From: Paenibacillus polymyxa M1
Lineage (GTDB): Bacteria; Bacillota; Bacilli; Paenibacillales; Paenibacillaceae
NCBI RefSeq assembly: GCF_000237325.1
Contig: NC_017542.1
Location: forward strand, 4,064,501 to 4,128,500
Direction of reading: 5' to 3'
DNA: 64,000 nucleotides
The first letter of the stretch is position 1; each line of letters starts with the position of its first letter. Made by a program: the position numbers and the translations under genes. Of the stretch, positions 31,143 to 39,540 are shown one piece after another. A model generated the notes under the pieces. The model was not told the origin of the DNA. It made no database searches and saw only the letters and a list, made by a program, of their open reading frames with translations.

Positions 31143-31742
31143 CTATCGATCGTTTAATCCCTTTCCATTGAGAATGTCCTGCATACATTTTTCAATCCTT
31201 GATTCACGAGTTTTAGATTGCTTGGGCGCAGAAAAATGCATAACGTATGCTCTTTGTCGTCCCGGCGTCAATGCAGCAAAAGCAGTTTTCAAGGCAGGAT
31301 CTTCATCTAATTTAGCCTGAAATTCCTCAGGAAATATGAGTTCTGTATTCTTTTTAAAATCCACTTTCAAACCGGTTTTTTCCACTTCAATGGCTTCATT
31401 AATATAGTCCTTTAAGATGGCTTCCATCTCAACAATTCCTTCAACATTAGTGAACCGTATCTGGCGCCCCGCCTGCGTATCCTCCCCAGGTTTGATTAGA
31501 ATACCATTGGGGTCTTTTAACAAAGCACCTTTGAAAAACATAAGCGCACAGTGTTCTTTAAATCCTTGTATTATAGCTATGTTACTATTCTGAAACATGT
31601 AACATGGTTTACCCCACTTCAATTCTTCAGTGAGCTGGCAGTCAAGCATGATCGCTCTCAACTTCTCCATTTCTGCCTTCCATTTTTTCACTTTATCTAA
31701 ATATGCATCAACTTTAGGATTTATTTCCTCTCTGCTTGTCAT
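31143..31742 (-). CDS. YdeI/OmdA-like DUF1801 family protein
   Basis: A 199-aa soluble protein. The N-terminal DUF1801 fold (LTEELKWGKPCYMFQNSNIAIIQGFKEHCAL, given in parts) and the C-terminal bacteriocin-resistance-associated OmdA helices (ALTPGRQRAYVMHFSAPKQ) match the YdeI family. The biochemical function is not established; members have been linked to peptide or fosmidomycin tolerance. AAGGGGAGAG precedes the ATG. Confidence 0.85.
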   Translation of the reverse strand: MTSREEINPKVDAYLDKVKKWKAEMEKLRAIMLDCQLTEELKWGKPCYMFQNSNIAIIQGFKEHCALMFFKGALLKDPNGILIKPGEDTQAGRQIRFTNVEGIVEMEAILKDYINEAIEVEKTGLKVDFKKNTELIFPEEFQAKLDEDPALKTAFAALTPGRQRAYVMHFSAPKQSKTRESRIEKCMQDILNGKGLNDR

Positions 31743-31918
31743 GTTAGCTCTCCCCTTATTTGTTTTTGCTCATCCTGTTTATGTATATATATTTACAGAA
31801 AACCGATTTTCGATACGAAATATAGAAGAAATCACGATACAAAGGGGCAACCCATAGCGATATTTTTTGTCATACGGATTCAGTTATTCGAAGAATAGCC
31901 GTCACATTGCTATATTTA

Positions 31919-32287
31919 TTATACGTTCACCTCATCCCATCTATAAATTACATAACCCAATTGACATATAACTAGCAATAAATAAACTACGTTTATGCAT
32001 AGATATATTTTAATTTTTTTCTTGTATTTATCTAAATCTACTTCTTCGTTCACTTCTCTTTCTTTTATTTTCTCACTCCAACTCATTATTCTTGAGAATT
32101 CTACCGCACCCAATACTCCCCATAGCAATGGAAAGACTAGAAATATGGCATTTACTAGAGACAATAATATACCCATCCCTACATCATCCATTGTTCTTAT
32201 TGATTTAAAACAAATGTGCACCACTAGTGACAGACTAAATAATCCCAAGCCTATAACACTTACTATCGGTTTGTCTTGCATTCTCAT
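31919..32287 (-). CDS. Small membrane protein, unknown
   Basis: About 122 aa with three to four membrane helices (approx. 8-28, 40-65, 98-118) and a charged loop between. I choose ATG 32287 because GAAGGGA lies 8 nt upstream; the longer frame starts inside the degenerate repeat at 32,313. No family recognised. Probably the first clear cassette-type ORF from the left. Confidence 0.6.
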   Translation of the reverse strand: MRMQDKPIVSVIGLGLFSLSLVVHICFKSIRTMDDVGMGILLSLVNAIFLVFPLLWGVLGAVEFSRIMSWSEKIKEREVNEEVDLDKYKKKIKIYLCINVVYLLLVICQLGYVIYRWDEVNV

Positions 32288-32312
32288 TTTTTTATTCCCT
32301 TCGCTTCCAATT

Positions 32313-32425
32313 ACATATAACAATCTGTATTCATGATGTCCCAGCGCTTTAGGACTAATAGTCCGTCTGTTACTTGCGGCAGTTAAGCGGTTGATGTATC
32401 TGTTGAATTGCTTCCCCGCAATAGC
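32313..32425 (-). repeat. attC-like site 1 (degenerate, one end missing)
   Basis: The left box CATATAACAATCTGTATTCATGA and the interior CCAGCGCTTTAGG...CTTGCGGCAGTTAAGCGG match the long-type site at 59,011-59,193. The right conserved end is lost. Confidence 0.6.
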
Positions 32426-33048
32426 TATCCAATATTTTGAACAACTACATATCTTAATTCATATTCTTGTTGTTTTTCTGTATATGTCAGACATTCTCTT
32501 ATGGAACCCATTTCTAATATATTCAAATTATTAAAATGTTCTATTAAATTTTCTTCAGTAAAGAAGTGAGCATATTTCCCTTTCTTGTATTCATATGTTC
32601 CTTCCTCAACGTTCCTACCCACACCATTATTAAAATCGCTATCAGAAAAACACGTAAAATACATCACTCCCTGTTCCTTCAAATGCATCACACAATTCTG
32701 TATCAGTTTTTTTCGGTCTTCTAACAAAAATAAATGTAATAAATCATAACAATATATGCCGTCATACCTTTTGCTTGTACGAAACTCTAACACCGATTCT
32801 TGAATAAAATTCGTTTTTAAATCCCATTCTTTTGCTAGATTTATAGCTGAACTAGATATCTCAATTCCATCAACCTCAAAATAAGAAGAGAACATCTTGG
32901 TATTTCTCCCATACCCAGCACCAGGAACCAAAATATGATGTGCATTATTCTTTTTGAACAAATCTATAGCTTGGGTTACAGTTTGACTTGGTTCACAACC
33001 CCAAATCATTCCTTCTTCAGCAAACCTTTTGTTCCAATAATCTCTCAT
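32425..33048 (-). CDS. Class I SAM-dependent methyltransferase
   Basis: A 207-aa methyltransferase. Motif I is VPGAGYGRNTKMF (about 40-52), the acidic residue after beta-2 is in VDGIEISSSAI, and motif IV is YDGIYCYDLLHLF. It starts NKRFAEEGMIWGCEPS, like tellurite-resistance TehB/thiopurine-type small methyltransferases. AGGTGAA precedes the ATG. Substrate unknown. Confidence 0.85.
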   Translation of the reverse strand: MRDYWNKRFAEEGMIWGCEPSQTVTQAIDLFKKNNAHHILVPGAGYGRNTKMFSSYFEVDGIEISSSAINLAKEWDLKTNFIQESVLEFRTSKRYDGIYCYDLLHLFLLEDRKKLIQNCVMHLKEQGVMYFTCFSDSDFNNGVGRNVEEGTYEYKKGKYAHFFTEENLIEHFNNLNILEMGSIRECLTYTEKQQEYELRYVVVQNIG

Positions 33049-33070
33049 ATTATTTCACCTGCCTATATAC

Positions 33071-33526
33071 TCACATAGCTCTTCTTTTAAGCTCATCAAT
33101 CTGTCTTATATGATGTTGATCATGCCAGATAAAATCTCTTAGATAAGATATTACAGTAAACTTCCCGTCAGCATATTCTTTAGTAAACTTATCATCTTCC
33201 AAACTCTCTATACTCTGCAATATCATGTTACGGTACTGAATAGTCATTTCAATTAATTCTTCCTTCGTTTTTGTTTTCCCATATTCAACAGCACCCTGAT
33301 TAAATTGATTAAAATCAATATGTGTTAATGTCACAGGCGTATTGTTTAATATCGGATGTATGGCTGCTTCAAAAAAATATTTATCCCACAGCAATATATG
33401 ACTTACGATATCGTGAACTGACCATTTATCTTCGGCAATCTTTATTTGCCAATCCATTTCACGAATCTCAGAAACAAAACGTATCCATTCCTTGAACTCC
33501 TCTAGTAACTGCGACTTCTCATTCAT
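33071..33526 (-). CDS. DinB/DUF664-like four-helix metal protein
   Basis: A 151-aa DinB-superfamily protein. The three metal-ligand His are in DIVSHILLWDKYF (about 41) and IWHDQHHIRQIDEL (about 135-140). The superfamily includes thiol transferases and damage-inducible proteins; this member's role is unknown. AGAGGGG precedes the ATG. Confidence 0.83.
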   Translation of the reverse strand: MNEKSQLLEEFKEWIRFVSEIREMDWQIKIAEDKWSVHDIVSHILLWDKYFFEAAIHPILNNTPVTLTHIDFNQFNQGAVEYGKTKTKEELIEMTIQYRNMILQSIESLEDDKFTKEYADGKFTVISYLRDFIWHDQHHIRQIDELKRRAM

Positions 33527-33530
33527 GGTT

Positions 33531-33908
33531 TCAGACCCCTCTTTTCAGATTTGAGTTAGTTAGAATAATGTATTTGTATTCATGAACCCCAAAAGTGGGG
33601 TTTGCTAAAAATTTTTTTATGAATTTTCCCGTTTCTTTAAGCACAATTCCTAGCTTCAATCTAAGATCCTCAACCCTCACTCCCTCCTCGACACGTCTCA
33701 AAAATTGATTATTTTCAGGTATCTCATAATTTTTCAACCAGTCGAGTCTAACTTCTTTTTCAACATTCCTGCCTGGTAAAAATTCATAAATCCCCGGTCG
33801 CCATGTGAGTTCATGTATTTTATCTAAATCTTCTAAAAGATATTCCCGAAGGATAATGTCTTTACATTCTATAGACAGGCTATACGTGGAATCCTCTTCA
33901 GAGTGCAT
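33531..33908 (-). pseudogene. Truncated GNAT acetyltransferase fused into an attC-like remnant
   Basis: The 125-aa frame begins like a GNAT enzyme (LSIECKDIILREYLLEDLDKI, then ...LGIVLKETGKFI, the beta-strand before the acetyl-CoA motif). The acetyl-CoA-binding half is missing. The last 25 or so residues are a translation of the attC-like remnant at 33,553-33,602. Start ATG with AAAGGAGAG is intact. The catalytic motif A is absent, so it cannot be an active acetyltransferase. Confidence 0.7.
33553..33602 (-). repeat. attC-like site 2 (half site inside an ORF 3' end)
   Basis: GTTAGAATAATGTATTTGTATTCATGAACCCC... is the left end of a short-type site with its AACCCCAAAAGTGGGG hairpin. It is read through by the truncated GNAT frame. 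Confidence 0.65.
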
Positions 33909-33957
33909 GTTGACTCTCCTTTGATTGTATTGGTACTACAATGGATTCGCACTGCTT

Positions 33958-34083
33958 TCCTATAATGTTTCTGTGTTCGCGAGATCTGCCGCTAATCGGA
34001 TGTGTCTGGCTAAATCCATTCCCCAAAATTCCTCTGTCAGACTGAGGGCGTTAGCCTGATGTGTGAAACTTTTATTAGATGAC
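33958..34083 (-). repeat. attC-like site 3 (degenerate)
   Basis: Left end CCTATAATGTTTCTGTGTTCGCGA, right end GTGTGAAACTTTTATTAGATGA; both boxes are mutated but still complementary in part. Confidence 0.65.
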
Positions 34084-34108
34084 TCCTTCCAGACTTCATT
34101 GTACTGAC

Positions 34109-34840
34109 TTACACTAATTTCTTAGCTACAAAGGTTATACAATCCATTGATAGTTTCACGAGTTGTTTATTTCTTTCAATTTCATATTCCAGTTGCTTTA
34201 CTAATCGTTTTTTAACTTCCCATCCAATGTAGTGATGTCTTAATAATTCCATCATACTTTCAGTCGAGATATTTACTTCAAACATTGGCTCTAATTGTTG
34301 TGCATCCTTCATTCTCATCTCTTTTATATTCGTTCCAACAACAATGCAATTGGTTCCATTTATTTTTGTTCCTGTAGTCATTTCTTCAATTTTTAATTCC
34401 ATTTCCCTTTCCGATCTTACATGCTCCAAAGCAGATACAGCTATTATAATGTCATACTCATCTTGTTTAATATTGAAGTTTTCAATATCAGATAATTTTG
34501 TTTCAATAAATTGTTCGACACCATACTTTCTACTATAATTTTCCAATTTATCAATAGCAGACTTTAATAAATCCACGCAAACTACTTTTCCTTTTCTAAT
34601 CTTCATGGATTCAGCTATAGGAATACTATTTCTACCAATTCCAGCTCCTAAATCAAGCACCGATAGATTATCGTAATCTTTATATTCAGCTAGAAGGTCC
34701 AATACCGTTTGTACCGGTCTATGTAACCAAGAACCGGACTCAAACAAATTGTAATTGTCATAACAGAAATCATGATACTTCTTCTCTTCTAATCTTATAT
34801 TCTCTACCTTATCCAAGTTCTCACCACGAGCTTTCTGCAT
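34109..34840 (-). CDS. Class I SAM-dependent methyltransferase
   Basis: A 243-aa methyltransferase with motif I VLDLGAGIGRNSIPIA (about 59-74), acidic post-II loop VCVDLLKSAI and motif IV DIIIAVSALEHV. It resembles TehB-like methyltransferases. The ATG lies 6 bp from the next attC-like site, so its ribosome-binding region is within the site border. Substrate unknown. Confidence 0.85.
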   Translation of the reverse strand: MQKARGENLDKVENIRLEEKKYHDFCYDNYNLFESGSWLHRPVQTVLDLLAEYKDYDNLSVLDLGAGIGRNSIPIAESMKIRKGKVVCVDLLKSAIDKLENYSRKYGVEQFIETKLSDIENFNIKQDEYDIIIAVSALEHVRSEREMELKIEEMTTGTKINGTNCIVVGTNIKEMRMKDAQQLEPMFEVNISTESMMELLRHHYIGWEVKKRLVKQLEYEIERNKQLVKLSMDCITFVAKKLV

Positions 34841-34846
34841 GTTTTA

Positions 34847-34966
34847 TCTTTAACGTCTCTGTATTCACACGAACTCAAGGGTTGTCTGCTGAAAATCTCT
34901 CGCCGAAATCCATCTTGGAGACCTAGCTCCATAAGGAGCCGCAGACCAAATATTATGATATAAGAT
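34847..34966 (-). repeat. attC-like site 4
   Basis: Short type. Left TTTAACGTCTCTGTATTCACACGAA; interior GTCTGCTGAAA...; right AAATATTATGATATAAGATT. Confidence 0.75.
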
Positions 34967-35026
34967 TTTTGAGTCTAACATTCTAATGCCCATAATTAAC
35001 CATCTAAATAAAATGAATATTCTGTA

Positions 35027-35640
35027 CTAACCAAACCAGAAAATCACTCTTACATCTTCAGCATTCCCTAATTTCGATAATTTTGGAATTGTTTCATTGA
35101 TGAAACCCGAACATGTATCCATAATATTTCTATATTCCATAAATTGATCACAATAATAATTTTCATCCCATTTAAAATTAATTAAATCCTTCAATAATAG
35201 CCAACTGTGGTCATAAAAATCATCTTTATCCTCGAATGCAACTTCACTCAATTCAGGGGAGATATCCACCGGAAGACCTCTTGGCAAAGATAGAAACTTT
35301 AGATTATGATCATTCCTAGTATTCGATAGAATACTGAATAAATCATAGTTCCTATCGCCACTATAAAATTCATAAGGATCACTTGGTTTCAATTTAGCAG
35401 TCTTGTCTTCAGGATATAGATAGTAATCTGGGTTAACATTCCACTTATTGCACTTACCCAAATAGCAGTATCATTTAATTCTGCCTTACTCTTTTTAATT
35501 TTTCTCCAAGTACCATCAATCTGTTCATATTCGTCTCTGAAGTGCCTTTTCTCTACAAAAACCAAATATCTGTGCCCATATAACCTCCCAATTATGTTTT
35601 TTGAATACATCCTACTTTTAAAGTCTCTGTACTGTACCAA
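35027..35640 (-). pseudogene. Frameshifted hypothetical protein (two ORF halves)
   Basis: Two overlapping frames together resemble one phage/host hypothetical family: the N-terminal half (35389-35640, VFVEKRHFRDEYEQIDGTWRK...) and the C-terminal half (35027-35461, YDLFSILSNTRN, LSLPRGLPVDISPEL, HSWLLLKDLINF). The frame changes near 35,455-35,465 at a TTTGGG run. Either a real single-base indel or a sequencing error would explain it. The function of the family is unknown. Confidence 0.6.
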
Positions 35641-35854
35641 TAGAAATCTTCATATTAGGTGCATATACTAACCAAGATTTATCACTGAACTCTTCAGAAA
35701 AAGTTGCTTCTGCTTCATATTGTTTTTGAGCTTCCATTTCGTTTAATACTCTGGCCAATAAATTTTTGAGTACCTCTGAAATATCATTAGGTTCTTGTCC
35801 CAAGCCTTCTTCTTTCAAAGAACTATAAAGCATGTTTTTACTTTCCGAGTCCAT
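35618..35854 (-). CDS. Small acidic hypothetical protein
   Basis: 78 aa, rich in Glu/Leu and predicted helical. The start lies 3 nt after the stop of the upstream methyltransferase frame, suggesting coupling. No family recognised; may be a fragment, since it runs into the following frame. Confidence 0.45.
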   Translation of the reverse strand: MDSESKNMLYSSLKEEGLGQEPNDISEVLKNLLARVLNEMEAQKQYEAEATFSEEFSDKSWLVYAPNMKISIGTVQRL

Positions 35855-35857
35855 ATT

Positions 35858-36499
35858 CTAATCAAGAAAGTTCACCTTATCGCTAACCCTACACCCTATA
35901 TTTCTTAAGCCTAGCTGGCTTAGCATGATCGGTATTTGGATGCCTATATTTCCGTCTTTATCTGTACGCTTATGATCTCTCTCATATAACTCCTGTAGAA
36001 TACCTAACCGAATGACATTGCTTTGTTCAATTCCATCTAAATAATAATTCGCCATATTACCAATCCAGTGTGGTTCAAAACAGATAACCATCCCATTATC
36101 CTGAACACAATTAACCATCTTCTGTAGAATGCTCTTTGGATTAGGCATATGTAATAAAAAAGCATGACTGACTGCTATGTCATACTTCTTTTCTAATTCC
36201 ACTTTTTCAATATCACACTCTATAAATTCAGCATTATAAGAGAGTTTCGAAAATATTTCATTGGCTTGCTTTATTAATTCCATGCCTTTGTCAATGCCAG
36301 TATATGTTGATCCATTTGGTAGCAATGGAAGAAGCTTTAGTCCCAAATATCCAAATCGGCATCCATAATCTACGATCTCTACAGGTTTATTTATCTTCCA
36401 CACCTTTTGTATAAGAAATTCCAAATAATCATCGTTATAGTACAACCAGCGGGTATTTCGTAGGTAATCAATTTTATTGTCCCAATAATATTCAGACAT
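35858..36499 (-). CDS. SAM-dependent methyltransferase, possibly C-terminally truncated
   Basis: About 213 aa. Motif I VEIVDYGCRFGYLGLKLLPLL, acidic YTGIDKGMEL and motif IV IAVSHAFLLHMPNP are clear. Start ATG 36499 with CTAGGGGGA upstream. The C-terminus (SDKVNFLD) stops after the substrate domain begins, so it may be shortened relative to full-length relatives. Substrate unknown. Confidence 0.82.
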   Translation of the reverse strand: MSEYYWDNKIDYLRNTRWLYYNDDYLEFLIQKVWKINKPVEIVDYGCRFGYLGLKLLPLLPNGSTYTGIDKGMELIKQANEIFSKLSYNAEFIECDIEKVELEKKYDIAVSHAFLLHMPNPKSILQKMVNCVQDNGMVICFEPHWIGNMANYYLDGIEQSNVIRLGILQELYERDHKRTDKDGNIGIQIPIMLSQLGLRNIGCRVSDKVNFLD

Positions 36500-36547
36500 A
36501 AAAATCCCCCTAGTTATTTTATTACGTCGCTTCTCCGACAACTTGCT

Positions 36548-36811
36548 CTAATGACTAAATTCCTTTCTAATCATGTCCTTCTTCTCATCTATTATTTCCT
36601 TTAACTTAATAGCCTCTTTTTCTGTTATTTCTCCATTTTTTCTTTCAGCTTCTATTTCTTCTTTAATATCCTCTAATAAGGCTCTTGTCTGATATAACCT
36701 CAATCCAGTCCATTCAGAAATAAAAAAATCATCCTCTACCGTACCATCTAGATTGAAAATCATCCTATAATAACCTATATGACTTGTTCTATATTCGATT
36801 CTAATTTTCAC
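36548..36811 (-). CDS. Hypothetical protein, 87 aa
   Basis: Begins with a beta hairpin (RIEYRTSHIGYYRMIFNLDG) and ends in charged helices rich in Glu/Lys. No family recognised. No cassette site was found between it and its neighbours on either side, so 36.5-37.05 kb may be one multi-gene cassette. Confidence 0.55.
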   Translation of the reverse strand: MKIRIEYRTSHIGYYRMIFNLDGTVEDDFFISEWTGLRLYQTRALLEDIKEEIEAERKNGEITEKEAIKLKEIIDEKKDMIRKEFSH

Positions 36812-36847
36812 TTCAACATACTCAAGATCTCTATTGCTTGGGTCTAA

Positions 36848-37045
36848 TTATTCCAAACTCTTGATATGTAAGGAAAAATCCTCTATTAAAATCTTTAAAT
36901 AATCTTTATCATAGTCCCAAAACAACTCATCAAATTGCTCAGGCTCCTCGAGCTTGTAGGTATTTAAATTAAGCCAAAAAGCTTCTAATGCCCGGTTTCT
37001 TATATTGTGTTTGTCTACCCAATCTCTTAGTTTTTTTACATCCAT
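36848..37045 (-). CDS. Hypothetical protein, about 65 aa
   Basis: Small soluble acidic protein (DVKKLRDWVDKHNIRNRALEA...). I favour ATG 37045 with GGGGTGAT upstream over the GTG at 37057. No family recognised. Confidence 0.55.
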   Translation of the reverse strand: MDVKKLRDWVDKHNIRNRALEAFWLNLNTYKLEEPEQFDELFWDYDKDYLKILIEDFSLHIKSLE

Positions 37046-37080
37046 AAGATCCATCACCCCATAAAGTATTTTGTCGTATT

Positions 37081-37162
37081 TCTGATAATGTTTCTGTGGC
37101 CATAACGCCCGACGCCTTCGTAGACCAAGGAAGCGAAAGCGACCACAGTGTGAATTACTTAA
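37081..37162 (-). repeat. attC-like site 5 (compact, degenerate)
   Basis: Left TCTGATAATGTTTCTGTGGCCA, right CAGTGTGAATTACTTAATTC; only 82 bp. Confidence 0.65.
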
Positions 37163-37174
37163 TTCAATTTCCCT

Positions 37175-37600
37175 TTAGGGCTCTACTCGAACTAATACCT
37201 CTTCCATAGTCATTTCTGGAGTTATAATTATCGTTTTGTTTAGTTTTCGACTTAGGTCTTTTAGAAGATTCATGAGTACATCTATTTTTTTCTCTGAGTC
37301 TATCTGTATTGGTGAAATATCAAATTCAATAACACTTCCTTCATACAAATACCCACAAATATCAATTTCATTATATTCAATAGTTACCCCAATACTTGCT
37401 TCTCTTTTAATTCTTAACAATTCAGCAATATCTCTAATTTTAGTTATTAACCCATCTATAGTCACTCGATAATTAATTTCATTGCTTTCCAAATACTCAA
37501 AAATTATAGCCCATATTTGGATGTCTGTATCCAATATATAAATGTCCCTTAGACTTCCATCTTTAAAGAATACTTCATTCGCTACTTCATCGTAATTCAT
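37175..37600 (-). CDS. Hypothetical protein, 141 aa
   Basis: Soluble alpha/beta protein; strong GGAGGTTTGC ribosome site. Size and composition resemble immunity-type or uncharacterised cassette proteins, but no family motif is seen. Confidence 0.65.
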   Translation of the reverse strand: MNYDEVANEVFFKDGSLRDIYILDTDIQIWAIIFEYLESNEINYRVTIDGLITKIRDIAELLRIKREASIGVTIEYNEIDICGYLYEGSVIEFDISPIQIDSEKKIDVLMNLLKDLSRKLNKTIIITPEMTMEEVLVRVEP

Positions 37601-37623
37601 GCAAACCTCCTAACACTCCGCGT

Positions 37624-37660
37624 TTCACCTAACGTTCTTGTATTTCACGAGTCCTCACTA
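37624..37660 (-). repeat. attC-like site 6 (left half only)
   Basis: CACCTAACGTTCTTGTATTTCACGAGTCC; the remainder of the site is lost. Confidence 0.7.
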
Positions 37661-37671
37661 TCTATTTGCTT

Positions 37672-38295
37672 CTAATCTTCGTTCATTCTATCTGCTCGTA
37701 TCCAACTCATTTCCTCAATGTTTAATAATTCTTTAAACTCTTCTACTAATTGATGCTCAGATTCTAATTGTGTATAATAATTATTATTCAAAATATCGTC
37801 TAATTGTTTTATTTGTTCATTATCCAGTTCAAAAAATCTAAATGTTTTTAGATTGCAATTTGTAAACTGTTTTGCTATTTTCTCATTGTATTCATTAGAT
37901 CTCAGAACTTCTTCAATTAATTCAATTCTGATTTTGTCCCCTCTAGGGTCTACATATAAAAATTCAATGTGATCTTCCTCTGGATATCTTTCTTCTGCAA
38001 GCTTAATAATTGAAGTATCTAATAAAACATATGATATATGAAGACTTGCTATCTCTTGTAAATTGTAAACTACACGGTATCCCCAACAGTGATCTTCAAA
38101 ATTATAAAAATATAACACTGGGATTTTTCCTGAAATTTGAAATAGGCTTTCCGGAATTTCTTCACTTTCTTCTGTATCTTTGGTTATAAAAACAAACCAT
38201 TTGTCATTTAAATCCTCCGCGTATACAGGATCATGCTCAAGAATTGCCTCTTTATATTTCAATAGTGATAAACTTCCTGAAGTCAATTCACTCAT
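37672..38295 (-). CDS. Hypothetical protein, 207 aa
   Basis: Acidic soluble protein; AAAAAGGAG precedes the ATG. No family recognised. It may be co-transcribed with 38325-38909, 29 nt upstream. Confidence 0.65.
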   Translation of the reverse strand: MSELTSGSLSLLKYKEAILEHDPVYAEDLNDKWFVFITKDTEESEEIPESLFQISGKIPVLYFYNFEDHCWGYRVVYNLQEIASLHISYVLLDTSIIKLAEERYPEEDHIEFLYVDPRGDKIRIELIEEVLRSNEYNEKIAKQFTNCNLKTFRFFELDNEQIKQLDDILNNNYYTQLESEHQLVEEFKELLNIEEMSWIRADRMNED

Positions 38296-38324
38296 TGTTT
38301 TGGCTCCTTTTTAGTCATATCTCA

Positions 38325-38909
38325 CTAATACTCTTCAAATTTATATTTTGTTAATTTATTTAATTCGATCACTTGTTCTTGATTAAAATAGCCCACTAGG
38401 CAGCCTTGATCTAAAATTGAAATATACAATTTCATGGATTGTTCAGTCTGTGTTAACTCATTAAATTTCTTGAATATCTCCATATCCAACCAATCATCAT
38501 CTACTTTCATTTCCCATCTTGTAAGTTCATTCTCATATTCAAAGGAGGCCCATGCAGTACTATTCTGAATATCTACGTAATCCGTTATCTTATTTAAATT
38601 AAGTTTTGTCATATTTTTTAACCGCATTATTACTCTTGCATAGTCTCCATGGTCCTCAATACATTCAGCATCCAAATACCAAATTTCATCAGATACATTT
38701 ATAAATTCACCATTGACTTCAACTTCTCCACCTAAAGTAAGTAGTAGCAAGTTGTAGGGATCTTCTTCATATTCAATTCTTGAAGTTTCTTCTAAAAATA
38801 ATTCTTTTTTTAAATCTAATCTCATGAAGATGCCCAATTCAGAAAGTTGGTTTAGTTGAACTTCAAATATTGTTTTCTTTTTCTTAAATAAACCAAACAA
38901 CTTAAACAC
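38325..38909 (-). CDS. Hypothetical protein, about 194 aa
   Basis: Basic N-terminus (FKLFGLFKKKK), then an acidic mixed alpha/beta chain with many aromatic residues. GTG start at 38909. No family recognised. The 38,910-39,070 gap upstream shows nothing. Confidence 0.6.
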   Translation of the reverse strand: MFKLFGLFKKKKTIFEVQLNQLSELGIFMRLDLKKELFLEETSRIEYEEDPYNLLLLTLGGEVEVNGEFINVSDEIWYLDAECIEDHGDYARVIMRLKNMTKLNLNKITDYVDIQNSTAWASFEYENELTRWEMKVDDDWLDMEIFKKFNELTQTEQSMKLYISILDQGCLVGYFNQEQVIELNKLTKYKFEEY

Positions 38910-39070
38910 CTTCTTTTTATAATTTGCATCCCTTTCCTATAACAATACTCCCAAGATGTTGATTCTATATATTCTTTATTATACTTTTTTCGTATTATTC
39001 AATTCGATCTGTTGCATGCAACTCATTATTAAAACTATCAATAAAGAAATTATAACTTCCCATTTCAATA

Positions 39071-39358
39071 TTAATAATGTTTCTGAATCAGGATACAATA
39101 TACTTTGAGAGGATAGTCCCCAATTCTGTAGTTTAGGGCATGTGATAGTAATGTTGAAATTGATATTAATATCCAGTTCTCTATAAAGTAATAATTGTTA
39201 TGATCTTTATTGAACCAACCATTAATAACTACTAAACAAAAAGGAATAATTATGGTTGTTCCCATTGCAGAAAAGAAAGTAACAATCCACAATTCTTCAA
39301 AAACATTTATCAACATCCAAATAGGTAACAAAGTTAGATGAAATATAACTATTGGCAA
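39071..39358 (-). CDS. Small membrane protein
   Basis: 95 aa from a TTG start with three predicted membrane helices. The same frame stays open upstream to a possible ATT/ATA start with GAGGGA, so about 20 more residues may belong to it or its original ATG may have mutated. Function unknown. Confidence 0.45.
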   Translation of the reverse strand: MPIVIFHLTLLPIWMLINVFEELWIVTFFSAMGTTIIIPFCLVVINGWFNKDHNNYYFIENWILISISTLLSHALNYRIGDYPLKVYCILIQKHY

Positions 39359-39449
39359 TATGTTAATGGTAAAAAGGTTTCTTCGTATTATTGCAATTAG
39401 TTTTGTAATTTCTATCCCTCTTTCTATTGTTTTTTGAGGACTAGAGATT

Positions 39450-39540
39450 TTCTGATAACGTTTTTGTACCTACGAACCGGAGAGGCTTAAGTTGCAATAG
39501 GGCTGACTGCTCAAATACAAACAGGACGTTAGCCCACATT
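39450..39540 (-). repeat. attC-like site 7 (left end intact)
   Basis: TTCTGATAACGTTTTTGTACCTACGAACC is well conserved. The right half is replaced by a sequence ending ACAGGACGTTAGCCCACATTAA, nearly the same as one at 56,163-56,190 beside site 23. Confidence 0.65.

Noticed and set aside
30070..32287. Three leftmost AT-rich genes counted as cassettes with their own sites
   Set aside because: No repeat was found between 30,003 and 32,313, so their cassette origin is unproven despite similar composition and orientation.
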